Positions 26,358 to 34,938 are shown, numbered from the stretch's first letter. The stretch: 64,000 nt of DNA from Streptomyces hygroscopicus (GCA_002021875.1 CP018627.1:3410001-3474000), one strand, 5' to 3'. A program made the numbers and translations. The notes: generated by a model not told the origin, from the letters alone.

Positions 26358-27914
26358 ATGCTCACCAATGATCGACTCGGCCCGTTGCATCGCTCGCGCA
26401 CCCTGGCCCCACCGGGCTGGAGCCGCTGGCTGGTGCCACCGGCCGCCCTAGCCGTCCACCTCTCCATCGGCCAGGCGTACGCCTGGAGCGTGTTCAAGCC
26501 GCCCCTGGAGTCCTCCATGGACCTCTCGGGCACGGCCAGCGCACTCCCGTTCCAGCTGGGCATCGTGATGCTCGGCCTGTCCGCCGCCTTCGGCGGGACG
26601 CTCGTCGAGCGCAACGGCCCGCGCTGGGCGATGTTCGTCTCCCTCGTCTGCTTCTCCTCCGGCTTCCTCGTCGCCTCGCTCGGCGCCGCCACCAGCCAGT
26701 ACTGGCTGGTCGTCCTCGGCTACGGCTTCATCGGCGGGATCGGTCTCGGCATCGGATACATCTCCCCCGTCTCCACGCTCATGAAGTGGTTCCCCGACCG
26801 GCCCGGCATGGCCACCGGCATCGCCATCATGGGCTTCGGCGGCGGCGCGCTGATCGCCTCGCCCTGGTCGAGCTGGCTGATGGAGCGCTTCGGCACCGAC
26901 AACAGCGGCATCGCCGCCACCTTCCTGGTGCACGGTCTGACCTACGCGGTCTTCATGACCCTCGGCGTGCTGCTGGTGCGGGTACCGGCCGACGGCTGGC
27001 GGCCCGCCGGCTGGGAGCCGCCGCAGGAGCAGGGGCACATGGTCAGCGCGGCCGACGTCTCCGCGCGCAACGCCCTTCGCACCCCGCAGTTCTGGTGTCT
27101 GTGGGTGGTGCTGTGCATGAACGTGACGGCGGGCATCGGCATCCTGGAGAAGGCCGCGCCCATGATCGGCGACTACTTCAAGGACACCGACACCCCCGTG
27201 ACCGCCACCGCGGCGGCCGGTTTCGTCGCCCTGCTGTCGGCGGCCAACATGACCGGGCGGCTGGTCTGGTCGTCCACGTCCGACCTCATCGGGCGCAAGA
27301 ACATGTACCGGATCTATCTGGGCGTGGGCGCGCTGATGTATCTGGCCATCGCGCAAATCGGGGACTCCTCCAAGCCCCTGTTCGTGGTGTGCGCGCTGGT
27401 GATCCTCTCCTTCTACGGGGGCGGGTTCGCGACCGTTCCGGCGTATCTGAAGGACCTGTTCGGCACCTATCAGGTGGGCGCGATCCACGGCCGGCTGCTC
27501 ACCGCGTGGTCGGTGGCCGGAGTCCTCGGCCCGTACATCGTCAACAAGGTGGCCGACCACCAGGAGGAGGCGGGGAAGAGCGGCCCCGGGCTGTACTCGC
27601 TCTCCCTGACCATCATGATCGCGCTGCTGATCGTCGGCTTCATCGCCAACGAGCTGGTACGGCCGGTCCATCCGCGCTTCCACGAACCGGCTACCGCGGC
27701 GACCGAGGCCGAGGGAAAGGCGGCGCCCGCCGAGGCTGAGGAAAAGGCGGCGCCCGTCGAGGCCGAGGAAGAGGCGGCGCCCGCCGAGGCCGAGGAAGAG
27801 GCGGCGCCCGCCGAGGCCGAGGAAGAGGCGGCGCCCGCCGAGGCCGAGGGAAAGGCGGCGCCCGCCGAGGCTGAGAAAAAGGCGGCGCCCGCCGAGAAGG
27901 GAGCGGACCGATGA
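26358..27914 (+). CDS. OFA-family MFS transporter with repeat-rich tail
   Basis: 518 residues. About 430 residues of MFS with twelve membrane segments (IGQAYAWSVFKPPL near 35, GGIGLGIGYISPVSTLMKWFPDRPG near 130, the loop NMTGRLVWSSTSDLIGRKN near 300). A cytoplasmic tail of about 70 residues is built of AEAEEEAAP-type nine-residue repeats. Only weak ribosome-binding sequence precedes ATG 26358. The stop overlaps the start of the 40-residue small subunit (ATGA). Next come formate dehydrogenase genes, so formate or oxalate is the likely cargo. The divergent FCD-GntR gene is the likely regulator. Confidence 0.87.
   Translation: MLTNDRLGPLHRSRTLAPPGWSRWLVPPAALAVHLSIGQAYAWSVFKPPLESSMDLSGTASALPFQLGIVMLGLSAAFGGTLVERNGPRWAMFVSLVCFSSGFLVASLGAATSQYWLVVLGYGFIGGIGLGIGYISPVSTLMKWFPDRPGMATGIAIMGFGGGALIASPWSSWLMERFGTDNSGIAATFLVHGLTYAVFMTLGVLLVRVPADGWRPAGWEPPQEQGHMVSAADVSARNALRTPQFWCLWVVLCMNVTAGIGILEKAAPMIGDYFKDTDTPVTATAAAGFVALLSAANMTGRLVWSSTSDLIGRKNMYRIYLGVGALMYLAIAQIGDSSKPLFVVCALVILSFYGGGFATVPAYLKDLFGTYQVGAIHGRLLTAWSVAGVLGPYIVNKVADHQEEAGKSGPGLYSLSLTIMIALLIVGFIANELVRPVHPRFHEPATAATEAEGKAAPAEAEEKAAPVEAEEEAAPAEAEEEAAPAEAEEEAAPAEAEGKAAPAEAEKKAAPAEKGADR
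27705..27893. repeat. Seven tandem 27-base units in the OFA gene
   Basis: Units start at 27705, 27732, 27759, 27786, 27813, 27840 and 27867. Each encodes a nine-residue E/A/K repeat. Units three to five are identical, and units six and seven closely copy one and two, so growth was by block duplication. The reading frame is kept. Confidence 0.95.
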
Positions 27915-28033
27915 CCGAACCCACCACGAACCGCACCGCGCTGACCGTGGCCGTCTGGGCCTGGGTCGCGCTGCCCTTCGCGTACGGGGTCTACGAGCTC
28001 ATCCGCAAGGCCACACAGCTCTTCACGGGCTGA
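27911..28033 (+). CDS. MFS transporter small subunit (OFA-associated)
   Basis: 40 residues, too short for usual gene finders. ATG 27911 overlaps the OFA stop (ATGA), so translation is coupled. One membrane segment at about 12-30 (TVAVWAWVALPFAYGVYEL) with a short charged end. Tiny proteins of this kind are known as small subunits encoded next to OFA carriers in actinomycetes and other bacteria. It presumably binds the carrier in the membrane; its effect on transport is not known. Confidence 0.85.
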   Translation: MTEPTTNRTALTVAVWAWVALPFAYGVYELIRKATQLFTG

Positions 28034-28142
28034 ACTCGCCTTACCGCCTTCACCGGCCGAACTCGCTTTACCGCCTTCACCGGCCGAACTCGCTGTACCG
28101 GCCGAGCTCGCTTCCCCTGTGAGCTCTCTTCACCGGCCGACG
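28032..28142. repeat. Degenerate 27-base tandem repeat after the small subunit gene
   Basis: Copies at 28032-28058 and 28059-28085 differ at one base. A shortened third (28086-28103) and a diverged fourth (to about 28142) follow. The first copy begins inside the stop codon (28031-28033). It fills much of the gap before the formate dehydrogenase genes. Confidence 0.85.
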
Positions 28143-28206
28143 TCCCATCACCGCCCGGCTCCCATCACCGGCGGACGGGAGGGGGGTTGAGGTGTCGTTC
28201 GACTCC

Positions 28207-28250
28207 TTGACCCCCTCCCCGGGCATACTGTATCCAATATTCTGTCGACG
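28207..28250 (+). promoter_or_regulatory. Candidate promoter of the formate dehydrogenase operon
   Basis: TTGACC (28207-28212) and TATCCA (28231-28236) have an 18-base spacer, about 75 bases before the GTG at 28312. TGTCGACG at 28243-28250 resembles the GntR site near 26263 and would lie just downstream of the start point, fitting repression. Predicted by eye only. Confidence 0.35.
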
Positions 28251-28311
28251 ATACCCGGACGTTCGGTTCCCTCACGTCGCACCGCGGCGTGACCGCCGTA
28301 AGGAGCCCGTC

Positions 28312-30261
28312 GTGGCCCGTAACCGCCAGCGCAACCGACAGCAGAAGCAGTACCCGAGGCTGACCCACCCCCTGGTGCGGGATTCGGTCAGCGGTGAACT
28401 CCGCCGCGCCTCCTGGGACGAGGCGCTCAGCCGGGCCACCGCCGGGTTCCGGGCCGTGACGGCGGCCCACGGGCCCGACGCGTTCGGCATGTTCTCCTGC
28501 GCCCGCGCCACCAACGAGATGAACTACGTGGCCCAGAAGTTCGCCCGGGTGGTGATGGGCACCAACAACGTCGACTCCTGCAACCGCACCTGCCACGCGC
28601 CCAGCGTCGCGGGGCTGTCCGCCGTCTTCGGCTCCGGCGGCGGCACGTCGTCGTACGCGGAGGTCGAGGACACCGATCTCATCGTGATGTGGGGCTCCAA
28701 CGCCCGCTTCGCGCACCCGATCTTCTTCCAGCACGTACTCAAGGGCATCCACAACGGCGCCCGGATGTACGCCGTCGACCCGCGCCGCACCTCGACCGCC
28801 GAATGGGCCGAGAGCTGGCTGGGGCTCAACGTCGGCACCGACATCCCGCTCGCCCACGCCGTGGGCCGCGAGATCATCCACGCGGGGCTCGCCAACCGCT
28901 CCTTCATCGAGCGCGCCACCAGTGGCTTCGAGGAGTACGCGGCCCATGTGGAGCCCTGGACCCTGAGCGTCGCGGAGAAGGTCACGGGCGTCCCCGCGGA
29001 CGCCATCCGCGATCTCGCGCACGCCTACGCCACCGCCGAGCGCGCCCAGCTCTGCTGGACGCTCGGCATCACCGAGCACCACAACGGCACCGACAACGTC
29101 CGGGCGCTGATCAATCTGTCCCTGCTGACCGGCCATGTCGGCCGGTACGGCTGCGGACTGCAGCCGCTGCGCGGCCAGAACAACGTCCAGGGCGGCGGCG
29201 ACATGGGCGCCATCCCCAACCGGCTGCCCGGCTTCCAGGACATCCTGGACCCGCCCACCCGGTCCAAGTTCGAGCGCGCCTGGGACGTGGTCATCCAGCC
29301 GCGCTACGGGCTGAACCTCACCGAGATGTTCGAGGCCATGGAGGCGGGCGAACTGCGCGCCGTCTACTGCATCGGCGAGAACCCGGCCCAGTCCGAGGCC
29401 GACACCGAACAGGCCGTCCGGCGGCTGGAGTCGCTGGAACACCTGGTGGTCCAGGACATCTTCCTCACCAGGACCGCCGAGCTGGCCGATGTGGTGCTCC
29501 CGGCGACCGCGGGCTGGTGCGAGACGGAGGGCACCACCACCAACAGCGAGCGCCGCGTCCAGCGGGTGCGCAAGGCCGTTGAGCCGCCGGGCGAGGCGCG
29601 CGAGGACATCGACATCATCTGTGAGCTGGCGCGACGGCTTGGCCACGACTGGAAGTTCGAGGGTGCGGAGGAGGTGTGGAACGAGCTGCGCGCCGTCTCC
29701 CCCGACCACTTCGGCATGACCTACGAGCGGCTGGAGGAGCACCAGGGCATCCAGTGGCCCTGCCCCAGCACCGACCGCCTCGAGCCCACCTATCTGCACG
29801 GCCGGCTGTGGGAGAGCGATCCGGCGCGGCGCGGCGCCCTCGCCCCCTTCGGCCCGGTGAAGCACGATCCGCCGGTCGATCTGACCGATGACGCCTACCC
29901 GATCCGGCTCACCACGGGACGCCGCCTGGACTCGTACAACACCGGCGTGCAGAGCGGGGGGTTCGCCTCTCCGCTGCGGCGCGGCGAGTACATCGAGCTG
30001 TGCCCGGAGGACGCGGCCCGCTACCGGGTGGAGACCGAGGAGCGGGTGCGGGTCACCTCGCGGCGCGGCTCTGTGGTGGCGCCGGTGTGGATCGATCCCG
30101 GGCTGCGGCCGGGGCTCGCCTTCATGACCATGCACTTCCCCGACGAGGTGGACACCAACTCCCTGACGATCGAGGCGAACTGCCCCATCGCGGGGACGGC
30201 GGAGTTCAAGGCGTCGGCCATAAGGATCGAGAAGATTCCCGTGACCGCCGTAAGGAGCTGA
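28312..30261 (+). CDS. Formate dehydrogenase catalytic subunit (molybdopterin oxidoreductase), lacking its N-terminal Fe-S domain
   Basis: 649 residues from GTG 28312, with AAGGAG (28300-28305) six bases upstream. It belongs to the FdhF/FdsA family: FSCARATNEMNY near 61, catalytic CHAPSVAGL with Cys94-His95 (TGC codon, so Cys and not selenocysteine at the Mo ligand), WGSNARFAHPI near 125, GRYGCGLQPLRGQNNVQGG near 280, and a molybdopterin-dinucleotide C-terminal domain (RLTTGRRLDSYNTG near 530). The usual N-terminal [4Fe-4S] domain with its CxxCxxxC motif is missing here but present at the end of the protein at 32282-33154. The enzyme oxidises formate to CO2. Confidence 0.88.
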   Translation: MARNRQRNRQQKQYPRLTHPLVRDSVSGELRRASWDEALSRATAGFRAVTAAHGPDAFGMFSCARATNEMNYVAQKFARVVMGTNNVDSCNRTCHAPSVAGLSAVFGSGGGTSSYAEVEDTDLIVMWGSNARFAHPIFFQHVLKGIHNGARMYAVDPRRTSTAEWAESWLGLNVGTDIPLAHAVGREIIHAGLANRSFIERATSGFEEYAAHVEPWTLSVAEKVTGVPADAIRDLAHAYATAERAQLCWTLGITEHHNGTDNVRALINLSLLTGHVGRYGCGLQPLRGQNNVQGGGDMGAIPNRLPGFQDILDPPTRSKFERAWDVVIQPRYGLNLTEMFEAMEAGELRAVYCIGENPAQSEADTEQAVRRLESLEHLVVQDIFLTRTAELADVVLPATAGWCETEGTTTNSERRVQRVRKAVEPPGEAREDIDIICELARRLGHDWKFEGAEEVWNELRAVSPDHFGMTYERLEEHQGIQWPCPSTDRLEPTYLHGRLWESDPARRGALAPFGPVKHDPPVDLTDDAYPIRLTTGRRLDSYNTGVQSGGFASPLRRGEYIELCPEDAARYRVETEERVRVTSRRGSVVAPVWIDPGLRPGLAFMTMHFPDEVDTNSLTIEANCPIAGTAEFKASAIRIEKIPVTAVRS

Positions 30262-30263
30262 CC

Positions 30264-32285
30264 GTGGATCTGCGCTTCGGTGCCGGCAAGCCCACGGACG
30301 CGGAGCGGGCGGCGGTCGACGCCCTGCTCGGCCCGCCCGAATCCGCCTGGGAGGGCGCGGACGACCGCAACGACACCGATCTGCGCTGGGCGCGCGGCGG
30401 CCGCGAGGCACGTGAGCGGCGCGAACTGCTGTTGCCGGGGCTGCATGCCCTCAACGACCGGGTGGGCTGGATCAGCGAGGGCGGACTGGACTATCTGTGC
30501 CGCCGGCTGACGGTCCCTCCGGCGGAGGGCTACGGGGTCGCGACCTTCTACGCGATGTTCGCGGTGAAACCCCGTCCGGCGACCGTCGTCCACGTCTGCA
30601 CCGACCTGGCGTGCGCGGCCCGGGGCTCCGCGCGGGTGTGCGCGGAGCTCGAACGGGACCTGGGCCCGGCGGGCTCGGCCGGGTCCGGAGCCGTCTGGCA
30701 GCCCAGCCCGTGCCTGGGCCTGTGCGAACGCGCCCCGGCGGCCCTGGCGATCCGCGCGGGCGAGACCCCGCAGGCCGCGGTCGTCGCCCCCGCCACCGCC
30801 GAGGCGGTGGCCGACGCGGCATCGGCGCCGCACGACGCGCCGGCCGAACCCCCCGCGGCGACCGCGGTCCCCCAGACCGGCGCCGACGGCCCCTGCTCCC
30901 CGCCCGCCACGCGGGCGGGGACCGACGACGACGCGGCCGTGCCCGACCCGGGCCCCGACGCCGGGCAGCGGCCGGAGAACTCCGCACATACGGAGCCGCA
31001 CGCCGACCCCTGTGCGCGGCCCGAGAGTTCCGCGCGGCGGGACACATCCGTGCCCCTGGCCGGAGGCAACGGCCTGGTGCTGCTGCGCCGGATCGGAGTC
31101 GTGGACCCCGGGTCGCTCGACGACTACCGCACCCACGGCGGATACGCCGCCCTGCGGCGCGCGTTCACGCTCGGGCCCGCCGGGGTGATCCGGGAGGTCA
31201 CCGAGGCGGGGCTGGTCGGGCGGGGCGGGGCCGCGTTCCCCACCGGGCGGAAGTGGGCGGCCACCGCCCAGCAGCCCGACCATCCGCACTATCTGGTCTG
31301 CAACGCCGACGAGAGCGAACCGGGCACCTTCAAGGACCGGGTCCTGATGGAGGGCGATCCCTACGCCCTGATCGAGGCCATGACCATCGCGGGCTATGCG
31401 ACCGGGGCCCACCGCGGCTATCTGTATCTGCGCGGCGAGTACCCCCGCGCGCTGCGCCGGCTGCGCACCGCCATCGACCGGGCCCGGGCCCGCGGCTTCC
31501 TCGGCGAGGACGTCATGGGGCAGGGGTTCGCGTTCGACATCGAGATCCGGCGCGGCGCGGGCGCGTACATCTGCGGTGAGGAGACCGCGATCTTCAACTC
31601 GATCGAGGGGCGGCGCGGTGAACCGCGCAGCAAGCCACCGTTCCCGGTCGAGAAGGGGCTGTTCGGCAAGCCGACCGCGGTCAACAACGTGGAGACGCTG
31701 GTCAATGTGTTGCCGATTCTGATCGAGGGTGCGCAGGCGTATGCCCGCACCGGTACCGGCACCTCCACCGGCACCAAGCTGTTCTGCGTCTCCGGCACGG
31801 TCGCCCGGCCCGGCGTCTACGAGCTGCCGTTCGGGGCGTCGCTGGGCGAGCTGCTGGAGCTCGCGGGGCCGCCCGAGACGCTGCGCGCGGTACTGCTCGG
31901 CGGCGCGGCGGGCGGTTTCGTACGCCCCGACGAGCTGGACGTCCCGCTGACCTTCGAGGGCACGCGCGCCGCGGGCACCACCCTCGGCTCCGGGGTGGTG
32001 CTGGTCCTGGACGACAGCGTCGACCTGCCCCGCGTCCTGCTGCGCATCGCGGAGTTCTTCCGTGACGAGTCCTGCGGCCAGTGCGTCCCCTGCCGGGTGG
32101 GCACCGTACGGCAGGAGGAGGCGCTGCACCGGATCAAGGACCTTACGGGCGCCGCCGCGGCCGGGGACATCGCGCTGCTGCGCGAGGTCGGTCGGGCCAT
32201 GCGGGACGCCTCGATCTGCGGTCTGGGCCAGACCGCCTGGAACGCCGTGGAGTCCGCCATCGACCGCCTGGGAGCCTTCGAGTGA
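30264..32285 (+). CDS. Fused NuoE/NuoF-type NADH-binding subunit of formate dehydrogenase
   Basis: 673 residues from GTG 30264, two bases after the previous stop, with AAGGAG upstream. The N-terminal NuoE-like thioredoxin-fold domain (about 40-165) has [2Fe-2S] cysteines CTDLAC and CLGLC. An Ala/Pro/Asp-rich linker of about 90 residues follows. The NuoF-like domain from about 265 has the FMN/NAD motifs GRGGAAFPTGRKW and CNADESEPGTFKDR, GAGAYICGEETA, and the [4Fe-4S] motif SCGQCVPCR with a distal SICGLGQ. It passes electrons from formate to NAD+. The order alpha, EF fusion, G-like matches FdsABG-type soluble enzymes rearranged. Confidence 0.88.
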   Translation: MDLRFGAGKPTDAERAAVDALLGPPESAWEGADDRNDTDLRWARGGREARERRELLLPGLHALNDRVGWISEGGLDYLCRRLTVPPAEGYGVATFYAMFAVKPRPATVVHVCTDLACAARGSARVCAELERDLGPAGSAGSGAVWQPSPCLGLCERAPAALAIRAGETPQAAVVAPATAEAVADAASAPHDAPAEPPAATAVPQTGADGPCSPPATRAGTDDDAAVPDPGPDAGQRPENSAHTEPHADPCARPESSARRDTSVPLAGGNGLVLLRRIGVVDPGSLDDYRTHGGYAALRRAFTLGPAGVIREVTEAGLVGRGGAAFPTGRKWAATAQQPDHPHYLVCNADESEPGTFKDRVLMEGDPYALIEAMTIAGYATGAHRGYLYLRGEYPRALRRLRTAIDRARARGFLGEDVMGQGFAFDIEIRRGAGAYICGEETAIFNSIEGRRGEPRSKPPFPVEKGLFGKPTAVNNVETLVNVLPILIEGAQAYARTGTGTSTGTKLFCVSGTVARPGVYELPFGASLGELLELAGPPETLRAVLLGGAAGGFVRPDELDVPLTFEGTRAAGTTLGSGVVLVLDDSVDLPRVLLRIAEFFRDESCGQCVPCRVGTVRQEEALHRIKDLTGAAAAGDIALLREVGRAMRDASICGLGQTAWNAVESAIDRLGAFE

Positions 32286-33154
32286 CCGCGATACCGCTGC
32301 GACCCCCGCGCCGTCTGGTCGACCTCACCCTGGACGGCGAGCCGGTCCGGGCCCCGGAGGACAGCACCCTGCTGGACGCGTGCCGCGCCGCGGGCAAGGA
32401 CGTCCCGACCCTGTGCCAGGGCGACACGCTCACCCCGAAGAACGCCTGCCGGGTGTGCGTGGTGGAGGTGGAGGGCGCCCGCACCCTCGCCCCGGCCTGT
32501 TCCCGCCGGGTGGAGCAGGGCATGGAGGTGCGCACGGACACCGAGCGCGCCCGCCACAGCCGTAAGGTCGTCCTGGAACTGCTGGCCTCCTCCACCGATC
32601 TGTCGACGACCCCGCGCGCGGCCGAGTGGATCGAGGAGTACGGAGCCGAGCCGGACCGCTTCGGCGCGGACGCCGCCCGGGTGGACGAGGAGCCGAAGGT
32701 CGACAACGACCTGTACGTCCGCGACTACGACAAATGCATCCTCTGCTACAAATGCGTGGACGCCTGCGGCGAGCAGTGGCAGAACACCTTCGCGATCGCG
32801 GTCGCGGGCCGCGGTTTCGACGCCCGGATCTCCACCGAGCACGACGCGCCCCTTACCGACTCCGCGTGTGTCTACTGCGGCAACTGCATCGAGGTGTGCC
32901 CGACCGGCGCGCTGAGCTTCAAGACCGAGTTCGACATGCGGACGGCCGGGACGTGGGACGAGTCGGCGCAGACGGAGACGACGACGGTATGCGCCTACTG
33001 TGGTGTGGGGTGCAATCTCACCCTCCATGTGCAGGACAATGAGATCGTGAAGGTCACCTCGCCGCACGACAATCCCGTCACGCACGGGAACCTGTGCATC
33101 AAGGGCCGTTTCGGCTACCAGCACGTACAGAACCACGCACAGAACCGGGACTGA
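32282..33154 (+). CDS. NuoG-like Fe-S protein carrying the N-terminal [4Fe-4S] domain of the formate dehydrogenase alpha subunit
   Basis: 290 residues from GTG 32282, overlapping the previous stop as GTGA. Order: [2Fe-2S] ferredoxin domain (about 10-85, CRVCVVEV and earlier Cys), His-Cys-type region, two [4Fe-4S] clusters (CILCYKCVDAC near 152, CVYCGNCIEVCP near 198), then at about 238-285 the Fe4S4 domain of molybdopterin oxidoreductases (CAYCGVGCNL, later GNLCIKGRFG). Together with the 649-residue catalytic protein this sums to about 940, the usual length of a one-chain FdsA-type alpha subunit. So the alpha subunit is split in two and the order of the halves is reversed in the operon. Confidence 0.87.
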   Translation: MTAIPLRPPRRLVDLTLDGEPVRAPEDSTLLDACRAAGKDVPTLCQGDTLTPKNACRVCVVEVEGARTLAPACSRRVEQGMEVRTDTERARHSRKVVLELLASSTDLSTTPRAAEWIEEYGAEPDRFGADAARVDEEPKVDNDLYVRDYDKCILCYKCVDACGEQWQNTFAIAVAGRGFDARISTEHDAPLTDSACVYCGNCIEVCPTGALSFKTEFDMRTAGTWDESAQTETTTVCAYCGVGCNLTLHVQDNEIVKVTSPHDNPVTHGNLCIKGRFGYQHVQNHAQNRD

Positions 33155-33159
33155 TCGAC

Positions 33160-34047
33160 ATGGGACGGGTCACCGAGCGACGCCGCGTCATCCGCATCCG
33201 GGACGGGGCGGTCAGCACCCGGCCGGACACCCTGGTGGCGGAGGAGCCGCTGGAGATCCGGCTGAACGGCAAACCGCTGGCGATCACCATGCGCACACCG
33301 GGCGACGACTTCGCCCTCGCCGCCGGGTTCCTGGTGAGCGAGGGCGTCCTCGGGCGCGCGGACGAGCTGGCGAACATCGTCTACTGCGCGGGCGCCACCG
33401 AGGACGGCTCCAACACCTACAACGTGGTGGATGTGACGCTCGCACCGGGTGTGCCGGTCCCGGACATCACCCTGGAGCGCAATGTCTATACGACGTCCTC
33501 CTGCGGGCTGTGCGGCAAGGCCAGCCTGGACGCGGTGCGGACGACGGCGCGCTGGGCACTCGCGGACGGCCTCGGCGACGGGACGGACGGCGGGGCCGAC
33601 GGCGGGAGCTCTCCCGTCCGGATCGAGCCGGAGACGCTCTCCGTGCTCCCCGACCGGCTCCGCGCGGCGCAGCGCGTCTTCGACCGGACCGGCGGGCTGC
33701 ACGCGGCGGGGCTGTTCACCCCGGACGGCGAGCTGCTGGACCTGCGGGAGGACGTGGGCCGGCACAACGCGGTGGACAAGCTGGTGGGGCGGGCGCTCCA
33801 GCAGGGTCTGCTGCCGCTGTCGGGGTCGGTGCTGATGGTCTCGGGCCGCGCCTCCTTCGAGCTGGCGCAGAAGGCGGTGATGGCGGGGATCCCGGTGCTG
33901 GCGGCGGTGTCGGCGCCCTCCTCGCTGGCGGTGGATTTGGCGGCGGAGACGGGGCTGACCCTGGTGGGCTTCCTCCGCGGCACTTCGATGAACGTGTACG
34001 CGGGTGAGCAGCGACTCGCCCTGCGGACAGCGGTCGGCGGGACCTGA
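33160..34047 (+). CDS. fdhD: Formate dehydrogenase accessory sulfurtransferase FdhD
   Basis: 295 residues, ATG 33160, five bases after the Fe-S subunit. FdhD marks: TRPDTLVAEEPLEIRLNG near 20-36, GDDFALAAGFLVSEGV near 48, the redox loop TSSCGLCGK with Cys115 and Cys118, GGLHAAGLF near 170, EDVGRHNAVDKL near 190 and GRASFELAQKA. FdhD hands sulfur from a desulfurase to the molybdenum cofactor, without which formate dehydrogenase is inactive. Its place at the operon end supports formate dehydrogenase identity of the preceding genes. Confidence 0.93.
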   Translation: MGRVTERRRVIRIRDGAVSTRPDTLVAEEPLEIRLNGKPLAITMRTPGDDFALAAGFLVSEGVLGRADELANIVYCAGATEDGSNTYNVVDVTLAPGVPVPDITLERNVYTTSSCGLCGKASLDAVRTTARWALADGLGDGTDGGADGGSSPVRIEPETLSVLPDRLRAAQRVFDRTGGLHAAGLFTPDGELLDLREDVGRHNAVDKLVGRALQQGLLPLSGSVLMVSGRASFELAQKAVMAGIPVLAAVSAPSSLAVDLAAETGLTLVGFLRGTSMNVYAGEQRLALRTAVGGT

Positions 34048-34190
34048 GAAGCGGTCCGCCCGCTGCACGGGTTGGCGGGCCGGCCGGCGGGGAGCGCCCC
34101 CTGCGCCGGCCGGTCCCTACCGGGGCGTGTACGCGCGTCACCGGGTCCCGTACCTGCGTTCCACATCCGGCCCTTCACTCGAAAGCGTTC

Positions 34191-34221
34191 TTGACCGTTC
34201 GTTCTGGTTAGGTGCTACGAT
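34191..34221 (+). promoter_or_regulatory. tetR promoter with operator TTGACCGTTCGTT
   Basis: TTGACC (34191-34196) and TACGAT (34216-34221) form a -35/-10 pair with a 19-base spacer, and transcription would begin near the ATG at 34228, so the message may be leaderless. TTGACCGTTCGTT (34191-34203) matches, inverted, 12 of 13 bases at 34939-34951 before the MFS gene. The -35 overlap suits autorepression. Confidence 0.5.
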
Positions 34222-34227
34222 TGGCTC

Positions 34228-34812
34228 ATGGCCAGAACGAAGGAATTCGACCCGGAGGCCGCCCTGCAGTCGGCTCTCGAGCTGTTCTGGCAGCGCGGCT
34301 ATGAAGCGACCTCGATGGCGGACCTCGTCGACCATCTCGGCATCGGCCGCGCCAGTATCTACGCCACCTTCGGCAGCAAGCACGAGCTGTACCTGAAGGC
34401 CATGGACCGCTATGCGGAGACGCGCGACCCGTCCTTGCTGACCGAGCTGTCCCAGCCGGGCCCGGCGCTGCCCGCGGTGCGGGCGGTGGTGCGCCGCTTC
34501 GCCGAGGAGGCCGCCTCCCCGGAGATGCGGCTGGCCGGCTGCCTGGTGACCAACACAGCGGCCGAGCTGGCTCCGCACGACCCGGCGGCCGCCCGCCGGG
34601 TGGAGCTGAGCTGGGATCACGTGGAGACGCCACTGTGCTCCGCGCTGATACGGGCCCAGGCCCAGGGAGAGCTTCCCGAGGACCGCGACCCCCGTGCGCT
34701 GGCGCGGATGCTGTTCGTGCTGATGCAGGGGCTGCGGGTGGTCGGCAAGGCGTCGGACGACCCGGCCCGGGTGCGGGACGCCGCGGAGCAGGCGCTGGCA
34801 CTGCTGGACTGA
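34228..34812 (+). CDS. TetR-family transcriptional regulator
   Basis: 194 residues. N-terminal helix-turn-helix about 10-55 (ALQSALELFWQRGYEATSMADL, then GIGRASIYATFGSKHELYL), the standard TetR pattern. The C-terminal all-helical ligand domain has AAELAPHDPAAARRV near 112 and VLMQGLRVVGKAS near 165, as in AcrR/NemR-like regulators. It precedes an efflux pump and an SDR gene, 153 bases away on the same strand, with a shared 13-base site. It probably represses itself and those genes until an inducer binds. Confidence 0.88.
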   Translation: MARTKEFDPEAALQSALELFWQRGYEATSMADLVDHLGIGRASIYATFGSKHELYLKAMDRYAETRDPSLLTELSQPGPALPAVRAVVRRFAEEAASPEMRLAGCLVTNTAAELAPHDPAAARRVELSWDHVETPLCSALIRAQAQGELPEDRDPRALARMLFVLMQGLRVVGKASDDPARVRDAAEQALALLD

Positions 34813-34938
34813 CCTGCTTGGCCTGACGCCTTCGACCCGACCTCTGCGGCCTGACGTACCGGCCCGCCCCGGCTCGGAGCCGCACCACACCACGATCACA
34901 GGAGTGAGACAGAGCCCATTCGTATGCCCGCATATTAA

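Noticed and set aside
28312..30261. Selenocysteine in formate dehydrogenase
   Set aside because: The Mo-ligand codon in CHAPS is TGC, and no in-frame TGA is present.
27961..30411. 748-codon minus-strand frame at 28165-30411
   Set aside because: Mirror frame of the formate dehydrogenase catalytic gene; composition is a codon-position shadow.
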